Assembly: GCF_020404745.1 (NCBI RefSeq)
Contig: NZ_JAIZAP010000010.1
Location: forward strand, 62,001 to 126,000
Length of the DNA stretch: 64,000 nucleotides
DNA from: Aquibacillus saliphilus
Lineage (GTDB): Bacteria > Bacillota > Bacilli > Bacillales > Amphibacillaceae
Direction: 5' to 3'
A model generated the notes under the pieces. The model saw only the letters and a list, made by a program, of their open reading frames with translations, was not told the DNA's origin and searched no databases. Positions 51,405 to 60,788 of the stretch are shown here, piece by piece (position 1 is the first letter of the stretch; every line of letters starts with the position of its first letter). Both the position numbers and the translations under genes were made by a program.

Positions 51405-52460
51405 ATGAGCAAGCAAAAACAAGCACAACTAAGAAAAAACGTGAAACCATTTGAAACTTCCGACACGAAAGCAAGTATTAAACAATTAATAAATACAATA
51501 CCACCATTCTTCATTCTTTGGTTTCTAGCCTATCAAAGTCTATCCGTATCGATATGGTTAACTCTAGGGCTTTCGGTTATTGCAGCAGGGTTTGTCATTC
51601 GAACCTTTATAATTTTTCACGACTGTACGCACCAATCATTTTTCAAAAACAAAAAAGCAAATCGTATTGTGGGTACAATTACCGGTATCATTACTCACTT
51701 TGCTTTTGAAAAGTGGAAAAGAAGCCACTCTATTCATCACGCAACAAGCAGTAATTTAGATAAGCGTGGAACAGGAGATATGTGGGTGTTGACTATAGAT
51801 GAGTATCTTTCCGCATCTTTTTGGAAAAAGTTAGGTTACCGTCTTTATCGAAATCCAATTGTTATGTTTGGACTTGGCCCAGTTTATCTATTCTTAGTAG
51901 ATAATCGCCATAACCGAAAAGGGGCAAAACGAAAAGAACGTTTGAACACTTACTTGATAAATCTTGCACTTGTTCTTATTTATGGATTGTTGGTATGGAC
52001 AATCGGTTGGCAAGCACTGTTAATCATTCAACTTCCGATCCTATTTGTCTCCGGTACACTAGGAATTTGGTTATTCTATGTCCAGCATCAATTTGAGGAT
52101 TCCTACTTTGAAAATGAATCTGAGTGGGATTATGTGAAAGCAGCAATAGATGGTAGTTCGTATTACAAATTACCGAAAGTAATGCAATGGATTACAGGTA
52201 ATATCGGCTTCCACCATGTGCACCATTTAAGCCCAAGAGTACCGAACTACAATCTAGAAAAGGCACATGAATCTACTCCGCCACTTCAAAAAGCTACGAC
52301 AATTACTTTTGCTGCAAGTTTGGTTTCGATTCGTTTCCGTTTATACGATGAAAAAAATCAAACATTTGTCGGCTTTAAGGAAGTTAAAGCGTTGATGGCT
52401 GACAAGTCAAAAGCAAACTTACAATTGAAAAATAGAAGGCCAAGCTATCAGGAAAAATAA
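51405..52460 (+). CDS. des: Fatty-acid desaturase (Des)
   Basis: The 351-residue integral membrane protein has the three His boxes of acyl-lipid desaturases: HDCTH (about residues 74-78), HSIHH (about 110) and HHVHH (about 271), with four or more membrane helices. In B. subtilis Des introduces a cis double bond into membrane phospholipid acyl chains at low temperature. AAGGAGG precedes ATG 51405. The desKR two-component genes follow after a terminator, the same arrangement as the known cold-sensing system. Confidence 0.93.
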   Translation: MSKQKQAQLRKNVKPFETSDTKASIKQLINTIPPFFILWFLAYQSLSVSIWLTLGLSVIAAGFVIRTFIIFHDCTHQSFFKNKKANRIVGTITGIITHFAFEKWKRSHSIHHATSSNLDKRGTGDMWVLTIDEYLSASFWKKLGYRLYRNPIVMFGLGPVYLFLVDNRHNRKGAKRKERLNTYLINLALVLIYGLLVWTIGWQALLIIQLPILFVSGTLGIWLFYVQHQFEDSYFENESEWDYVKAAIDGSSYYKLPKVMQWITGNIGFHHVHHLSPRVPNYNLEKAHESTPPLQKATTITFAASLVSIRFRLYDEKNQTFVGFKEVKALMADKSKANLQLKNRRPSYQEK

Positions 52461-52471
52461 ATAATAATCCG

Positions 52472-52506
52472 AAACCCTTCAACTCATCATTGAAGGGTTT
52501 TCTATT
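52472..52506 (+). terminator. Terminator of des
   Basis: Perfect 11-bp arms AAACCCTTCAA / TTGAAGGGTTT, then TCTATTTTG. Confidence 0.88.
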
Positions 52507-52604
52507 TTGTTATTAATTGAAACATGCTTTTTTGTTATAATTAATTTAGGGTGATAGCTAGGGTGTAAACAATGGAAACTGTGCAATAGACGAAGGAGAT
52601 CACT

Positions 52605-53741
52605 ATGCAGAACTGGTATCATATTTTTCCGAGAAATACTGGACTTAGCGCTTATATTTGGATTATTTTTGGAGTTTTGCCTTTTTATTTTATAATTAGA
52701 TCTTCAACAGCAATTGATATAATTATTGGTATTTTCTTAATCTTGTTATTCTTCGCTTCTTACAGGCTTTCATTTGTTACAAAAGGTGGACTTGTCTATC
52801 TGTGGGTAGCAATCGATATGGCTGTCAGTATTGTGATGACGATCTATTTTAGTTATGTTTATTTTTCGCTTTTTTTAGCTTTCTTCATAGGTAATGTTCA
52901 AAACAAAGCAGGATTCATTACATTATATGTAGTCCATCTTGTTACAACAATAGGCGCGATTACTACCGGTTTCTTTTTGAAAACAGATATGTTCTTCACA
53001 CAAATACCATTTATTGTAGTTTGTGTGATAGGTGTTATTTTGCTTCCGTTTAATATGTATAATCGAACTAAACGTGAAAAGCTTGAAGGTCAACTAGAAG
53101 ATGCAAATAAACGAATATCTCAATTAATGGTTATAGAAGAACGTCAAAGGATTGCGCGTGACTTGCATGACACACTAGGACAGAAACTATCTCTGATTGG
53201 TTTGAAAAGTGACTTGGCTGGAAAATTAATTTCGGTAAATCCTGAATCAGCCAAAAATGAGATCGATGATATTCGCCAAACTGCAAGAACAGCACTGAAA
53301 GAAGTGCGTGAGATGGTATCTGATATGCGCGGTGCAAAATTAGAGGATGAAATTGTCCATATTAAGCAAATTTTAGAAGCTGCCCAAATAGAAAATGTGA
53401 TAGAGGGAAATCCAAAACTTACAAATGCTCCCTTATTAGTCGAAAATGTAATGAGTATGTGTTTGAAAGAGTCTGTTACGAATATAGTTAAACATAGTCA
53501 AGCAACATACTGTGAAGTAATGATTGAGCAATCACCCGATGAACTGCTTGTAAAAGTGCATGATAATGGTGTCGGTATTTCAGATGACATGGATGCTAAT
53601 AAGGGGCATGGACTTCAGGGGATGCGAGAACGATTAGAATTCGTTAATGGCAGTTTAGAGATTGAATCTTCGAATGGCACGACACTTTGTATCAAGATAC
53701 CGAATGCTATTCAACAAACAAAATGGGAGGGATTAAAGTGA
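52605..53741 (+). CDS. desK: Thermosensor histidine kinase DesK
   Basis: The 378-residue protein has an N-terminal membrane region (about five segments, residues 16-148) that senses membrane thickness or fluidity. A coiled linker (KREKLEGQLEDANKRISQLMVIEER) follows. The HisKA_3 site RIARDLHDTLGQKLSLIGL has the phosphorylated His at residue 188, the same number as in B. subtilis. The HATPase has VHDNGVG and GHGLQGMRERLEF. It phosphorylates or dephosphorylates DesR according to temperature. GAAGGAG precedes the ATG; its stop overlaps desR by 4 bases. Confidence 0.95.
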   Translation: MQNWYHIFPRNTGLSAYIWIIFGVLPFYFIIRSSTAIDIIIGIFLILLFFASYRLSFVTKGGLVYLWVAIDMAVSIVMTIYFSYVYFSLFLAFFIGNVQNKAGFITLYVVHLVTTIGAITTGFFLKTDMFFTQIPFIVVCVIGVILLPFNMYNRTKREKLEGQLEDANKRISQLMVIEERQRIARDLHDTLGQKLSLIGLKSDLAGKLISVNPESAKNEIDDIRQTARTALKEVREMVSDMRGAKLEDEIVHIKQILEAAQIENVIEGNPKLTNAPLLVENVMSMCLKESVTNIVKHSQATYCEVMIEQSPDELLVKVHDNGVGISDDMDANKGHGLQGMRERLEFVNGSLEIESSNGTTLCIKIPNAIQQTKWEGLK

Positions 53742-54337
53742 TTCGGATTGTACTTGCCGAGGACCAACGCCTGTTGCTCGGGGCTCTTGGTTCTTTGCTT
53801 GATTTGGAAGAAGATATGGATGTTGTTGGTAAAGCTAGGAACGGGGAAGAAGCATTAGCCTTAGTTAAGCAGCATGACCCTGATATATGTATTATGGACA
53901 TCGAAATGCCGCTTAAAAGTGGCTTAGATGCAGCCGAGGAATTAAAAGATCATTCATGCAAAGTGATTATCCTTACCACTTTTGCAAGATCAGGATATTT
54001 TGAACGAGCACGTGATGCAGGGGTAAGCGGCTATTTGTTAAAAGATAGTCCAAGCGAGGACTTGGCTAACTCAATTCGAGTCATTATGGATGGTCGCCGA
54101 GTTTATGCTCCAGAATTAGTGGATATGGCTTATAGTGATGTAAACCCGCTTACCGATCGAGAAGAACAAGTAATCAAATTAATGGCTGATGGGAAAAATA
54201 CAAAAGAAATAGCAAGTCAGCTTTATCTTACCAATGGTACTGTCCGCAATTATATTTCAACCATTCTAGATAAGCTTGAGGTAAGCAACCGGATCGAGGC
54301 TATTACTCGTTTTAAGGAAAAAGGTTGGTTTAAGTAA
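53738..54337 (+). CDS. desR: Response regulator DesR (NarL/FixJ type)
   Basis: The 199-residue protein has a receiver domain with acidic pair E8-D9 (LAEDQ), phospho-acceptor Asp54 (ICIMDIEMP), Thr/Lys switch residues (ILTTF, LLKDSP), then a LuxR-type helix-turn-helix (LTDREEQVIKLMADGKNTKEIASQLYLTNGTVRNYISTILDKLEV). GTG 53738 overlaps the desK stop (GTGA), with GGGAGGG upstream. It activates des, probably through the palindrome at 51281-51300. Confidence 0.94.
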   Translation: MIRIVLAEDQRLLLGALGSLLDLEEDMDVVGKARNGEEALALVKQHDPDICIMDIEMPLKSGLDAAEELKDHSCKVIILTTFARSGYFERARDAGVSGYLLKDSPSEDLANSIRVIMDGRRVYAPELVDMAYSDVNPLTDREEQVIKLMADGKNTKEIASQLYLTNGTVRNYISTILDKLEVSNRIEAITRFKEKGWFK

Positions 54338-54403
54338 AATTCTTATTTTACCGAGTCAATGTTGTATCCTGGTGGCGATAAATAGATATGATGAAATTGA
54401 TTG

Positions 54404-54429
54404 TACCAGTCGATAAGGCTGGTATTTTT
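54404..54429 (+). terminator. Terminator of desKR
   Basis: TACCAG/CTGGTA arms followed by TTTTTG. Confidence 0.6.
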
Positions 54430-54457
54430 GTTGGATTTTTTGAATTGCTCAAAACAA

Positions 54458-54485
54458 ACGGGCGCGATTAAATAATCGCACCCGT
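54458..54485. terminator. Bidirectional terminator built on AACAAACGGGCGC text
   Basis: ACGGGCGCGATT pairs with AATCGCACCCGT (one wobble). It serves the convergent MerR-type gene. Its plus-strand flank AAAACAAACGGGCGC is similar to the left half of the array element at 37-46 kb. Confidence 0.7.
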
Positions 54486-54489
54486 AAAA

Positions 54490-55257
54490 TTAGTTGTCTA
54501 CCATGTCAGTATAAATGTGAATAGCATCTCTTAAAAATGCTGCTTTACCAGGTTGGTCCTTATCATAAAAGGCAGTAAACCTTTCATCGTCAACATAAAG
54601 TTGAGCAACACCCGCATGTGCTTCTTTTGTATAACTATTCCAATAAAGGCTTATCCACTGACGATGTAAGTCAGCTGTCTTCCTGGCCAAATCACTAGAA
54701 GGATCTTTGGTTTCGAATGCCTCACTTAGTGTAACAAGTACTTCTTCACCAAGTTTTTCCGCTCTTTCAAATTGTTCTTGTGTCATCCCCTTCATTTTTT
54801 GGTTAGATTTATCCACTTGTGCATCCCCGTATGTTTTCCTAATTTCTTTCCCGAATTCTTTTTCATTTTCATCTATCATTTTTTGTTTAAGACCCTCAAA
54901 TTTTTCTTTGTCAGTCATTGTAGTTCTCCCTTCTCTGTTATCTAATGTTTTATTAACAGTTGAAATCATCTTGTCTAACTCTTCTCGTTTTGTTAAAAGC
55001 TTCTCTCTATGGTCGTAAAGTGCATGTGTACTGTTAAATGAGGGGTCAGTAATGATTCGCTTAATAGCATCCAAACTAACTCCAAGTTGTTTATAAAAAA
55101 GAATTTGCTGGAGCTGATCTACCTCTGCTTGGCTATATATCCGGTAACCGGAAGAATTGATTCTTGAAGGTACTAAAAGACCAATTTGATGATAATAACG
55201 AAGCGTTCTGGTACTAATACCTGCGAGTTTTCCAAGCTTTTGAACAGTGTATTCCAT
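54490..55257 (-). CDS. MerR-family regulator with TipAS domain
   Basis: The 255-residue protein has the MerR helix-turn-helix (YTVQKLGKLAGISTRTLRYYHQIGLLVPSRINSSGYRIYS), a dimerisation coiled coil, then the TipAS effector domain (about residues 130-250: RKTADLHRQWISLYWNSYTKEAHAGVAQLYVDDERFTAFYD). TipAL/Mta-type activators bind drug-like ligands and turn on efflux genes and themselves. AGGAGGTG lies 6 bases before ATG 55257. Its own promoter has the MerR 19-bp spacer (see 55283-55313). The nearby DHA2 exporter is a plausible but unproven target. Confidence 0.9.
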   Translation of the reverse strand: MEYTVQKLGKLAGISTRTLRYYHQIGLLVPSRINSSGYRIYSQAEVDQLQQILFYKQLGVSLDAIKRIITDPSFNSTHALYDHREKLLTKREELDKMISTVNKTLDNREGRTTMTDKEKFEGLKQKMIDENEKEFGKEIRKTYGDAQVDKSNQKMKGMTQEQFERAEKLGEEVLVTLSEAFETKDPSSDLARKTADLHRQWISLYWNSYTKEAHAGVAQLYVDDERFTAFYDKDQPGKAAFLRDAIHIYTDMVDN

Positions 55258-55282
55258 GGGTTTCACCTCCTGTTAACTAATA

Positions 55283-55313
55283 CAATACACCTTTACGTAA
55301 CGTAAAGGTAAAG
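55283..55313 (-). promoter_or_regulatory. MerR-type promoter/operator
   Basis: On the minus strand a -35-like TTTACC and a -10 TATTGT are separated by 19 bp. The spacer region is a 21-bp palindrome at 55289-55309 (ACCTTTACGT, centre A, ACGTAAAGGT). Over-long spacers filled by such palindromes are the hallmark of MerR-activated promoters, so the gene activates itself. Confidence 0.8.
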
Positions 55314-55402
55314 AGGGAATGAAAAATTTAATAAGAAAGTTAAACTATTGTGTTATCATTGGTAATTATAATAGTCAATCAATAGCTGAGAGGGTTTTTG
55401 AA

Positions 55403-55707
55403 ATGAATGATGAGTTTAGTCTGAAAGAGTTTCTTTTCAATGATGACTCATTCAAAAAACGAAGAAAGTGATAGGCATTATATTCACACTAATCTTTTTC
55501 GTGATCCAGATTACTACTGAAAATACGAATAGTCTATTAATGATTTTACAACTTATGTCCATTGGTTTGATCGTATTTTACATATTAAAAATAGTTATCT
55601 ATACTATTCCCGAAAAGAAAAAAGTCCATATTTGGGACCTTGTTGGGATCGTTCTCATAACACTATTATTCATTTATCTAGTTTCGCCGTCTGTTGTTGC
55701 TAATTAA
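55403..55707 (+). CDS. Small two-segment membrane protein, split by a frame change
   Basis: ATG 55403 (GAGAGGG upstream) encodes MNDEFSLKEFLFNDDSFKKR and ends at TGA 55469-55471. The GTG at 55468 overlaps that stop (GTGA) and opens a second frame of 79 residues to 55707 with about three hydrophobic stretches (IGIIFTLIFFVIQIT, LLMILQLMSIGLIVFYIL, LVGIVLITLLFIYLV). KKRRK followed by VIGII reads as one protein, so this may be a single gene with a frameshift, or two translationally coupled ORFs. No family recognised. Confidence 0.5.
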
Positions 55708-55720
55708 CTAGTAAAGAGTA

Positions 55721-55734
55721 AACAAATGTTTGTT
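55721..55734. promoter_or_regulatory. TetR-like operator upstream of the MFS gene
   Basis: AACAAA-TG-TTTGTT inverted repeat, 85 bp before the exporter start. Similar short palindromes are used by TetR-type repressors; no tetR gene is adjacent. Confidence 0.35.
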
Positions 55735-55818
55735 AATTAGGTAGACTTTTACCGTTGAAAAATATAGTAGTCTTCCAGGTCACCAATACACTAGACATAA
55801 ATAGAGAGGAACAAACGA

Positions 55819-57252
55819 ATGCAATCTTCAAGTTATAAGAGATCGACGATTGTTGCGCTTTTACTTGCCGGAGCGTTTATAGCGATTTTGAATCAAACAT
55901 TAATGATTACAGCGATTCCGCCAATTATGAAGGAAATGAACATAACTGCGAATTCAGCACAGTGGCTAACAACTGTATTTATGCTTGTAAACGGGATTAT
56001 GATCCCGATAAGTGCTTTTTTATTGGAGCGATTTTCGACTAGGCAGTTGTTCATAACAGCAATGAGTGTTTTTGCTTTTGGTACATTGGTAGCGGGATTA
56101 GCTCCAAATTTTGAGGTTTTATTAGTGGGAAGAGTCATCCAATCAAGTGGAGCTGGTGTCATGCTTCCGCTAATGCAAACGGTATTTTTAATGATTTTTC
56201 CAGTTCATAAGCGCGGTGCCGCGATGGGTTTAATCGGACTTGTTATTTCCTTTGCCCCCGCTATTGGGCCAGCCTTATCTGGTTGGGTAACGGAGCATTA
56301 CTCATGGAGGCTACTATTTTTTATTATTTTGCCAATTGCAATTATCGACATCATTGTCGCTTACTTTGCCTTAAAGAATGTTACAGAACTAAAAAATCCA
56401 AAAGTAGATGTCCTTTCGATTATTTTATCTACTTTCGGGTTTGGCGGCTTGCTCTACGGATTTACATGTGCAGGAAACTATGGTTGGTTAGCTCCAATTA
56501 CGCTTGTTATATTAGGGTTAGGTAGTTTAGCACTTACCTTGTTTATAGTGAGACAGTTACGCATGAAACACCCAATGTTGGAATTCCGTGTCTTTACCTA
56601 TTCGATTTTCCCTTTAGCCGTAATTGTTGGAATGATTGTTTTTATGGGGTTAATAGGTGTAGAGACGCTTGTGCCGCTTTATATGCAAAATATGCGGGGT
56701 TTCACTGGACTTGAAGCGGGATTAGCACTGCTACCAGGTGCACTGATTACTGGTTTTATGTCTCCAATTACCGGGAGAATATTTGACAAAATTGGTGCGA
56801 GAAAGCTTGCCGTAGTAGGCTTGACAATTGTCACACTGTCATCGTTTGGGTTTACTAGGCTAGATGCCTCTACATCAATGGCCTTTATCACAATTATGTA
56901 CAGTATAAGAATGTTTGGCTTATCGATGGTATTAATGCCAATTGCTACTGCTGGCTTAAATCAATTACCAAAACGATTGATTCCACATGGCGCTGCAATG
57001 GATAATACAATGAGAATGATTGCTGCTTCAGTTGGAACAGCAATTCTTGTTACAGTAATGACGACAACGTCTGAGACTGCTGCACTTCGACCGGAAGTTT
57101 CTTATCCGGATATCCACGGGGCTAATATAGCATTCATGGTCGTAGCTATTTTATCGTTGATTGGTTTAGTTATTTCATTCTTTATTAAAGATAGCAGACC
57201 GTCAGAAGAAGAAATGGAAGATAATTACAATGAGAAGGTTGGTGAAAGTTAA
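55819..57252 (+). CDS. DHA2-family MFS multidrug exporter
   Basis: The 477-residue permease has about 14 membrane helices (DHA2/EmrB-QacA type). It shows motif A-like LLERFSTRQLF between helices 2 and 3, GRVIQSSGAGVMLPL in helix 4 and motif C-like GLVISFAPAIGPALSGW in helix 5, the antiporter signature. It expels drugs or toxic lipophiles in exchange for protons; closest in look to LmrB/YhcA-type proteins of Bacillus. AGAGAGG precedes the ATG. It may be controlled by the TetR-like site upstream or by the TipAS regulator nearby. Confidence 0.92.
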   Translation: MQSSSYKRSTIVALLLAGAFIAILNQTLMITAIPPIMKEMNITANSAQWLTTVFMLVNGIMIPISAFLLERFSTRQLFITAMSVFAFGTLVAGLAPNFEVLLVGRVIQSSGAGVMLPLMQTVFLMIFPVHKRGAAMGLIGLVISFAPAIGPALSGWVTEHYSWRLLFFIILPIAIIDIIVAYFALKNVTELKNPKVDVLSIILSTFGFGGLLYGFTCAGNYGWLAPITLVILGLGSLALTLFIVRQLRMKHPMLEFRVFTYSIFPLAVIVGMIVFMGLIGVETLVPLYMQNMRGFTGLEAGLALLPGALITGFMSPITGRIFDKIGARKLAVVGLTIVTLSSFGFTRLDASTSMAFITIMYSIRMFGLSMVLMPIATAGLNQLPKRLIPHGAAMDNTMRMIAASVGTAILVTVMTTTSETAALRPEVSYPDIHGANIAFMVVAILSLIGLVISFFIKDSRPSEEEMEDNYNEKVGES

Positions 57253-57321
57253 CGCACCTGAAACTTTCCCTACCGTTAAGACGTAGAATGGGTAGTAGGT
57301 TATGTGAAAGGGAGTGTAAAC

Positions 57322-58011
57322 ATGAGTAAGTATTCGATTGATGAATTCATTAAACAGACGAAACAAGATGACCAAGAAAATGAGTACTTTGAATTGGAAA
57401 CACCACGTATCCTAGAGGTGAACTTGAGAGATCAAGTCTGGGCGAAAGTAGGATCGATGATCTCATATAATGGAAAAATTAAGTTTGAGCGTGAAAAGAT
57501 ATTAGAGCACGGTGTAGGTCGTATGTTTAAGAAGGCCTTCACTGGAGAAGGAAGCTCATTAATGAAAGCGACTGGAAATGGTCGGCTGTACTTAGCAGAC
57601 CAAGGCAAAAAGATTACCATTTTGGAGCTTGATAATGAGTCGATTACGGTAAATGGGAATGATTTACTTGCTTTTGAACCAGGCATCGAATGGGACATTA
57701 AACTTATGAAAAAGATCGCTGGCATGATGTCCGGTGGATTGTTTAATGTAACCTTAAAAGGTAGTGGAAGGGTTGCAATCACTTCGCACTATGAACCATT
57801 AACACTACTAGTTCACCCAGGTGAAAATGTAATTACTGACCCAAATGCCACTGTAGCTTGGTCTGGTCACCTGAAACCAGACTTCAGGACTGATATAAGT
57901 GTGCGAACTGTCTTAGGTCGTGGTAGTGGTGAGTCGATTCAAATGGAATTTTCTGGTGATGGTTTTGTCATTGTTCAGCCGTTTGAGGAAGGCTCAACCA
58001 AAGGTAGCTGA
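57322..58011 (+). CDS. AIM24/TIGR00266 family protein
   Basis: The 229-residue soluble beta-rich protein has VWAKVGSMISYNGKIKFE, GEGSSLMKATGNGRLYLADQGKKITILEL, LKGSGRVAITSHYEPLTLLV and DPNATVAWSGHLKPDF. These are the pattern of the AIM24 family (double-psi/cupin-like fold). The bacterial role is unknown. GGGAG is 9 bases before ATG 57322. It follows the exporter by 70 bp and may share its transcript, then a strong terminator. Confidence 0.88.
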   Translation: MSKYSIDEFIKQTKQDDQENEYFELETPRILEVNLRDQVWAKVGSMISYNGKIKFEREKILEHGVGRMFKKAFTGEGSSLMKATGNGRLYLADQGKKITILELDNESITVNGNDLLAFEPGIEWDIKLMKKIAGMMSGGLFNVTLKGSGRVAITSHYEPLTLLVHPGENVITDPNATVAWSGHLKPDFRTDISVRTVLGRGSGESIQMEFSGDGFVIVQPFEEGSTKGS

Positions 58012-58081
58012 TTAGAAGATAGAGCATATTCCATATAAGGATTATTTCAGCTTTTAGTACAAAAATTAAAATAGTAATGCT

Positions 58082-58122
58082 AACGGTGTACAAATTCATA
58101 CGAATTCGTACACCGTTTTTTT
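58082..58122 (+). terminator. Terminator after the AIM24 gene
   Basis: 16-bp arms (58082-58097, 58102-58117; one mismatch) with a 4-base loop and seven Ts. Confidence 0.92.
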
Positions 58123-58274
58123 GATTGCTTATGAAATACGAATTTCCTTGTTAAAGAATTGACCCTAAAGTTATTAAGTACAGTGTTTAACAAACTCGTT
58201 TTTGAAGCTAAATTGAGATACTAAATTATAAAATAAAAGAACTACGAATTAACTAACGATAAATTGCCATTTGC

Positions 58275-58532
58275 CTACTTGATTCCTTCGGTTTTTAGCT
58301 CATCAATGACTTTTCTCAAAAATCTTCTGGTTTGGTCTATATCCGCAATGGTGAAGTTATCATGATGGCTATCAGCCGAAGATGTCTTGCCTTTAGACCG
58401 TATAAGTAATTTTCCACCCTTAATTAAGTATTGATTGGTTTCTTTAAAATTTCTACCGGCGAAGGATTTCGTTTTCTCAAATCCCTCATTTAAATCTAAG
58501 AGTTTTTGTAATACATCTTTTGTTAATCTCAT
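58275..58532 (-). CDS. Conserved hypothetical protein
   Basis: The 85-residue protein begins MRLTKDVLQKLLDLNEGFEK and continues FAGRNFKETNQYLIKGGKLLIRSKGKTSSADSHHDN, with a final helix IADIDQTRRFLRKVIDEL. This looks like a small conserved Bacillus protein of unknown function. ATG 58532 is chosen: GAGGAGG lies 9 bases upstream. Lone gene. Confidence 0.65.
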   Translation of the reverse strand: MRLTKDVLQKLLDLNEGFEKTKSFAGRNFKETNQYLIKGGKLLIRSKGKTSSADSHHDNFTIADIDQTRRFLRKVIDELKTEGIK

Positions 58533-59294
58533 TGTTAATATCCTCCTCAAATTCTGATTTTTTTGTTGGTAAAAAATAGTGATACTTCACTATATTCTAC
58601 TTATGTGAATCCTTCGATATTAAACATAAATTCTATTTAACCTTATAGTAAAGTTACTCTCGTTTTCTATATCACATATAAAATCATTACCACAGACAAT
58701 TCGCTACCTATACAATTATTATTTCCACCGTGCGAAAGCACTTGCTATTTATACCGAATAAAACACTTTTTGATTTAATAAACCTAGAACAATAAGAAAA
58801 GTCCCATGTGAAATTCATTGTTAATTTCCATGCGACTTTATATGTGAATTATATTGTTTGCACCTCAAAAATAGAACCTGTTATACAGAAATAAGTGTCT
58901 TTCTTATTTCGAAGGCGTCTGCGCTTTTGTTCAATGTCACATTTCGACTTCCATAGCTGAATCATTATATTCGATGATTTCTACATTCGCCGTCATTTGA
59001 ATATTTTGCGATGAACCGTTAATGGATTGATCCGAATCATTCAGAAGTTATTGAAAACGTAATGAGTTATATTGAAGAAAATATTGTCAATGATAGATTC
59101 GCTAGCTTGCATATTGATCGAGAAGAAAGAGATTTAGGCATGATTAGGCGATGATACATTAAAAGAGGATGAGGCCGAGCAAGACAAGAATGCATTTCAA
59201 AAGCTTTTTTCCACAATAAAAGAGTGGTTGGTTCATTTATTGTAGAAAAAGAACCCCTTTAATTTTTTGGGGTCCTATTTGGATTGTAGATTTG
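58533..59294. other. Intergenic region with a hairpin and a gene relic
   Basis: A hairpin at about 58799-58841 (AAGTCCCATGTGAAATT with AATTTCCATGCGACTT). From about 59030 to 59245 two frames read SEVIENVMSYIEENIVNDRFASLHIDREERDLG and then DTLKEDEAEQDKNAFQKLFSTIKEWLVHLL without a start, which looks like the decayed 3' end of a gene I cannot name. Confidence 0.4.
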
Positions 59295-60125
59295 CTAATG
59301 TTTTTTATTTTTAGGAATTGCTTGTTCGATAAAATTGTCTGCTAGGTCGTGTAATTGTTCTCGTAAAAGGTCACCTTCCATCGGTAAACCATGTCCTGAA
59401 AGAAGGGTTTCGGGTTCAAGAGCGGCCAATTTTTTTACAGACTCCTCAGCTTTGACCCAATCAGACGTAAAATAAGCTGGAGGGCCATATACTTTTTGCA
59501 AAGGTATGAAAACAGCTACAGCTGATTCGGGTTTTTCTGTTACAATTGCATCGCCAGTAATTAATGTTCGGTCACTTTCACGAAACAGTACAATATGACC
59601 AGGACTGTGTCCAGGAGTGTGAATGTATTTCCACTCGTCTAAAAATGGAATTTCGCCGTTCTCAGGAAGCGGTTTGACCCACTTTTTAAAGTTGACTGGC
59701 TTCTGCGGGAAAAATGGTGATAATAATGAGAGCGTACCACCACCAACAGTAGGGTCTGCGGGCGGATAGGTATCCTTTCCAGTTACATAGTCAATCTCAT
59801 CTGAGTGGATATAAATAGGTACGTCCCAATATTTTGCTAATTCCTTTGATGAGCCCACATGATCAAAATGGCCATGGGTAAGTATAATAGCACTTGGAGC
59901 TTTGTCGCCGAATCGTTTTTCGACAGCTGCGATAATGCGTTTAGTATAGTGAGCAACCCCGGTGTCAACAAGTAACCAGTTATCTGAATCAGGCTTACCT
60001 ATCATACATACATTTGCAACGATTGTCCGATAAAATGCAAGGTCGTCAAGTACTTCCTCAGCTACCGCATGGTCCATGTCAAATTCTTCATTAGAGTTAT
60101 CAATGTCCTTATCCATAAGTTTCAT
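59295..60125 (-). CDS. Metallo-beta-lactamase-fold hydrolase
   Basis: The 276-residue protein has the MBL metal motif LTHGHFDHVGSS (HxHxDH), later His/Asp ligands in TPGHSPGHIVLF, LITGDAIV and LSGHGLPM, and WLLVDTGVAHYT at the start. The fold covers many hydrolases (thioesters, lactones, glyoxalase II-like); the substrate is not evident. GAGACGG lies before the ATG. Divergent from the lipoprotein gene at 60251. Confidence 0.88.
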   Translation of the reverse strand: MKLMDKDIDNSNEEFDMDHAVAEEVLDDLAFYRTIVANVCMIGKPDSDNWLLVDTGVAHYTKRIIAAVEKRFGDKAPSAIILTHGHFDHVGSSKELAKYWDVPIYIHSDEIDYVTGKDTYPPADPTVGGGTLSLLSPFFPQKPVNFKKWVKPLPENGEIPFLDEWKYIHTPGHSPGHIVLFRESDRTLITGDAIVTEKPESAVAVFIPLQKVYGPPAYFTSDWVKAEESVKKLAALEPETLLSGHGLPMEGDLLREQLHDLADNFIEQAIPKNKKH

Positions 60126-60250
60126 CCGTCTCCTTTTTCACTTAGTTTGCTTTAGATGCGAGCCATTATTCATCGAACAAGTGGATATTTTAGTAGAGGT
60201 TTTTTGGGGGAAATTCAAATTAGAACAAATTTTCATCAGGGGGTATTTGG

Positions 60251-60655
60251 TTGAAATATAAATTTTTAATAATGTTACTACTAGTTACTTTCATTCTGAT
60301 TGGATGTCAAAGTCCAGAAGACAATACGAGTGAACTAGACTTAAAAAAGAAAACTATTACTCATATTGAAGTTCGGAGTTGGGAAAGTGAAGAGCTAATA
60401 ACAACTATTGATAACCAAACATTTATTGATGATCTAATCATTCAGATTAGTGATTCAAAACATAGTTCGACAGCTACAATGGACTTCAGGAGCCCTGATT
60501 ATAAGATGACTTTTATTAATGAACAAGAAATGGTATATCAATTAGGCTACTATCTAAAAGCAATGAACTTAGGCGTTATTGGTCGTTACTGGGATTTTAA
60601 ACAGGACCAACAAATTGGTGTCACTCAAAAGTTGCCGATTAAAAGTAATAAGTAG
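60251..60655 (+). CDS. Hypothetical lipoprotein
   Basis: The 134-residue protein starts at TTG 60251 (AGGGGG about 9 bases upstream) with signal peptide KYKFLIMLLLVTFILIGC, lipobox LIGC. The mature part (THIEVRSWESEELITTIDNQTFIDDLI ... YYLKAMNLGVIGRYWDFKQDQQIG) resembles small Bacillus lipoproteins of unknown role. Single gene. Confidence 0.75.
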   Translation: MKYKFLIMLLLVTFILIGCQSPEDNTSELDLKKKTITHIEVRSWESEELITTIDNQTFIDDLIIQISDSKHSSTATMDFRSPDYKMTFINEQEMVYQLGYYLKAMNLGVIGRYWDFKQDQQIGVTQKLPIKSNK

Positions 60656-60788
60656 AGCGTCATCTTAGTAAAATCTGCTATTTAAACGAATCTGGGCACT
60701 TTTATAGTGATGTCTAATACTGGTCGTAATTATACTGCCTAAAGGACGAATGATGTATGTCACAATTATTTAATGCTATGCTAGTGAG

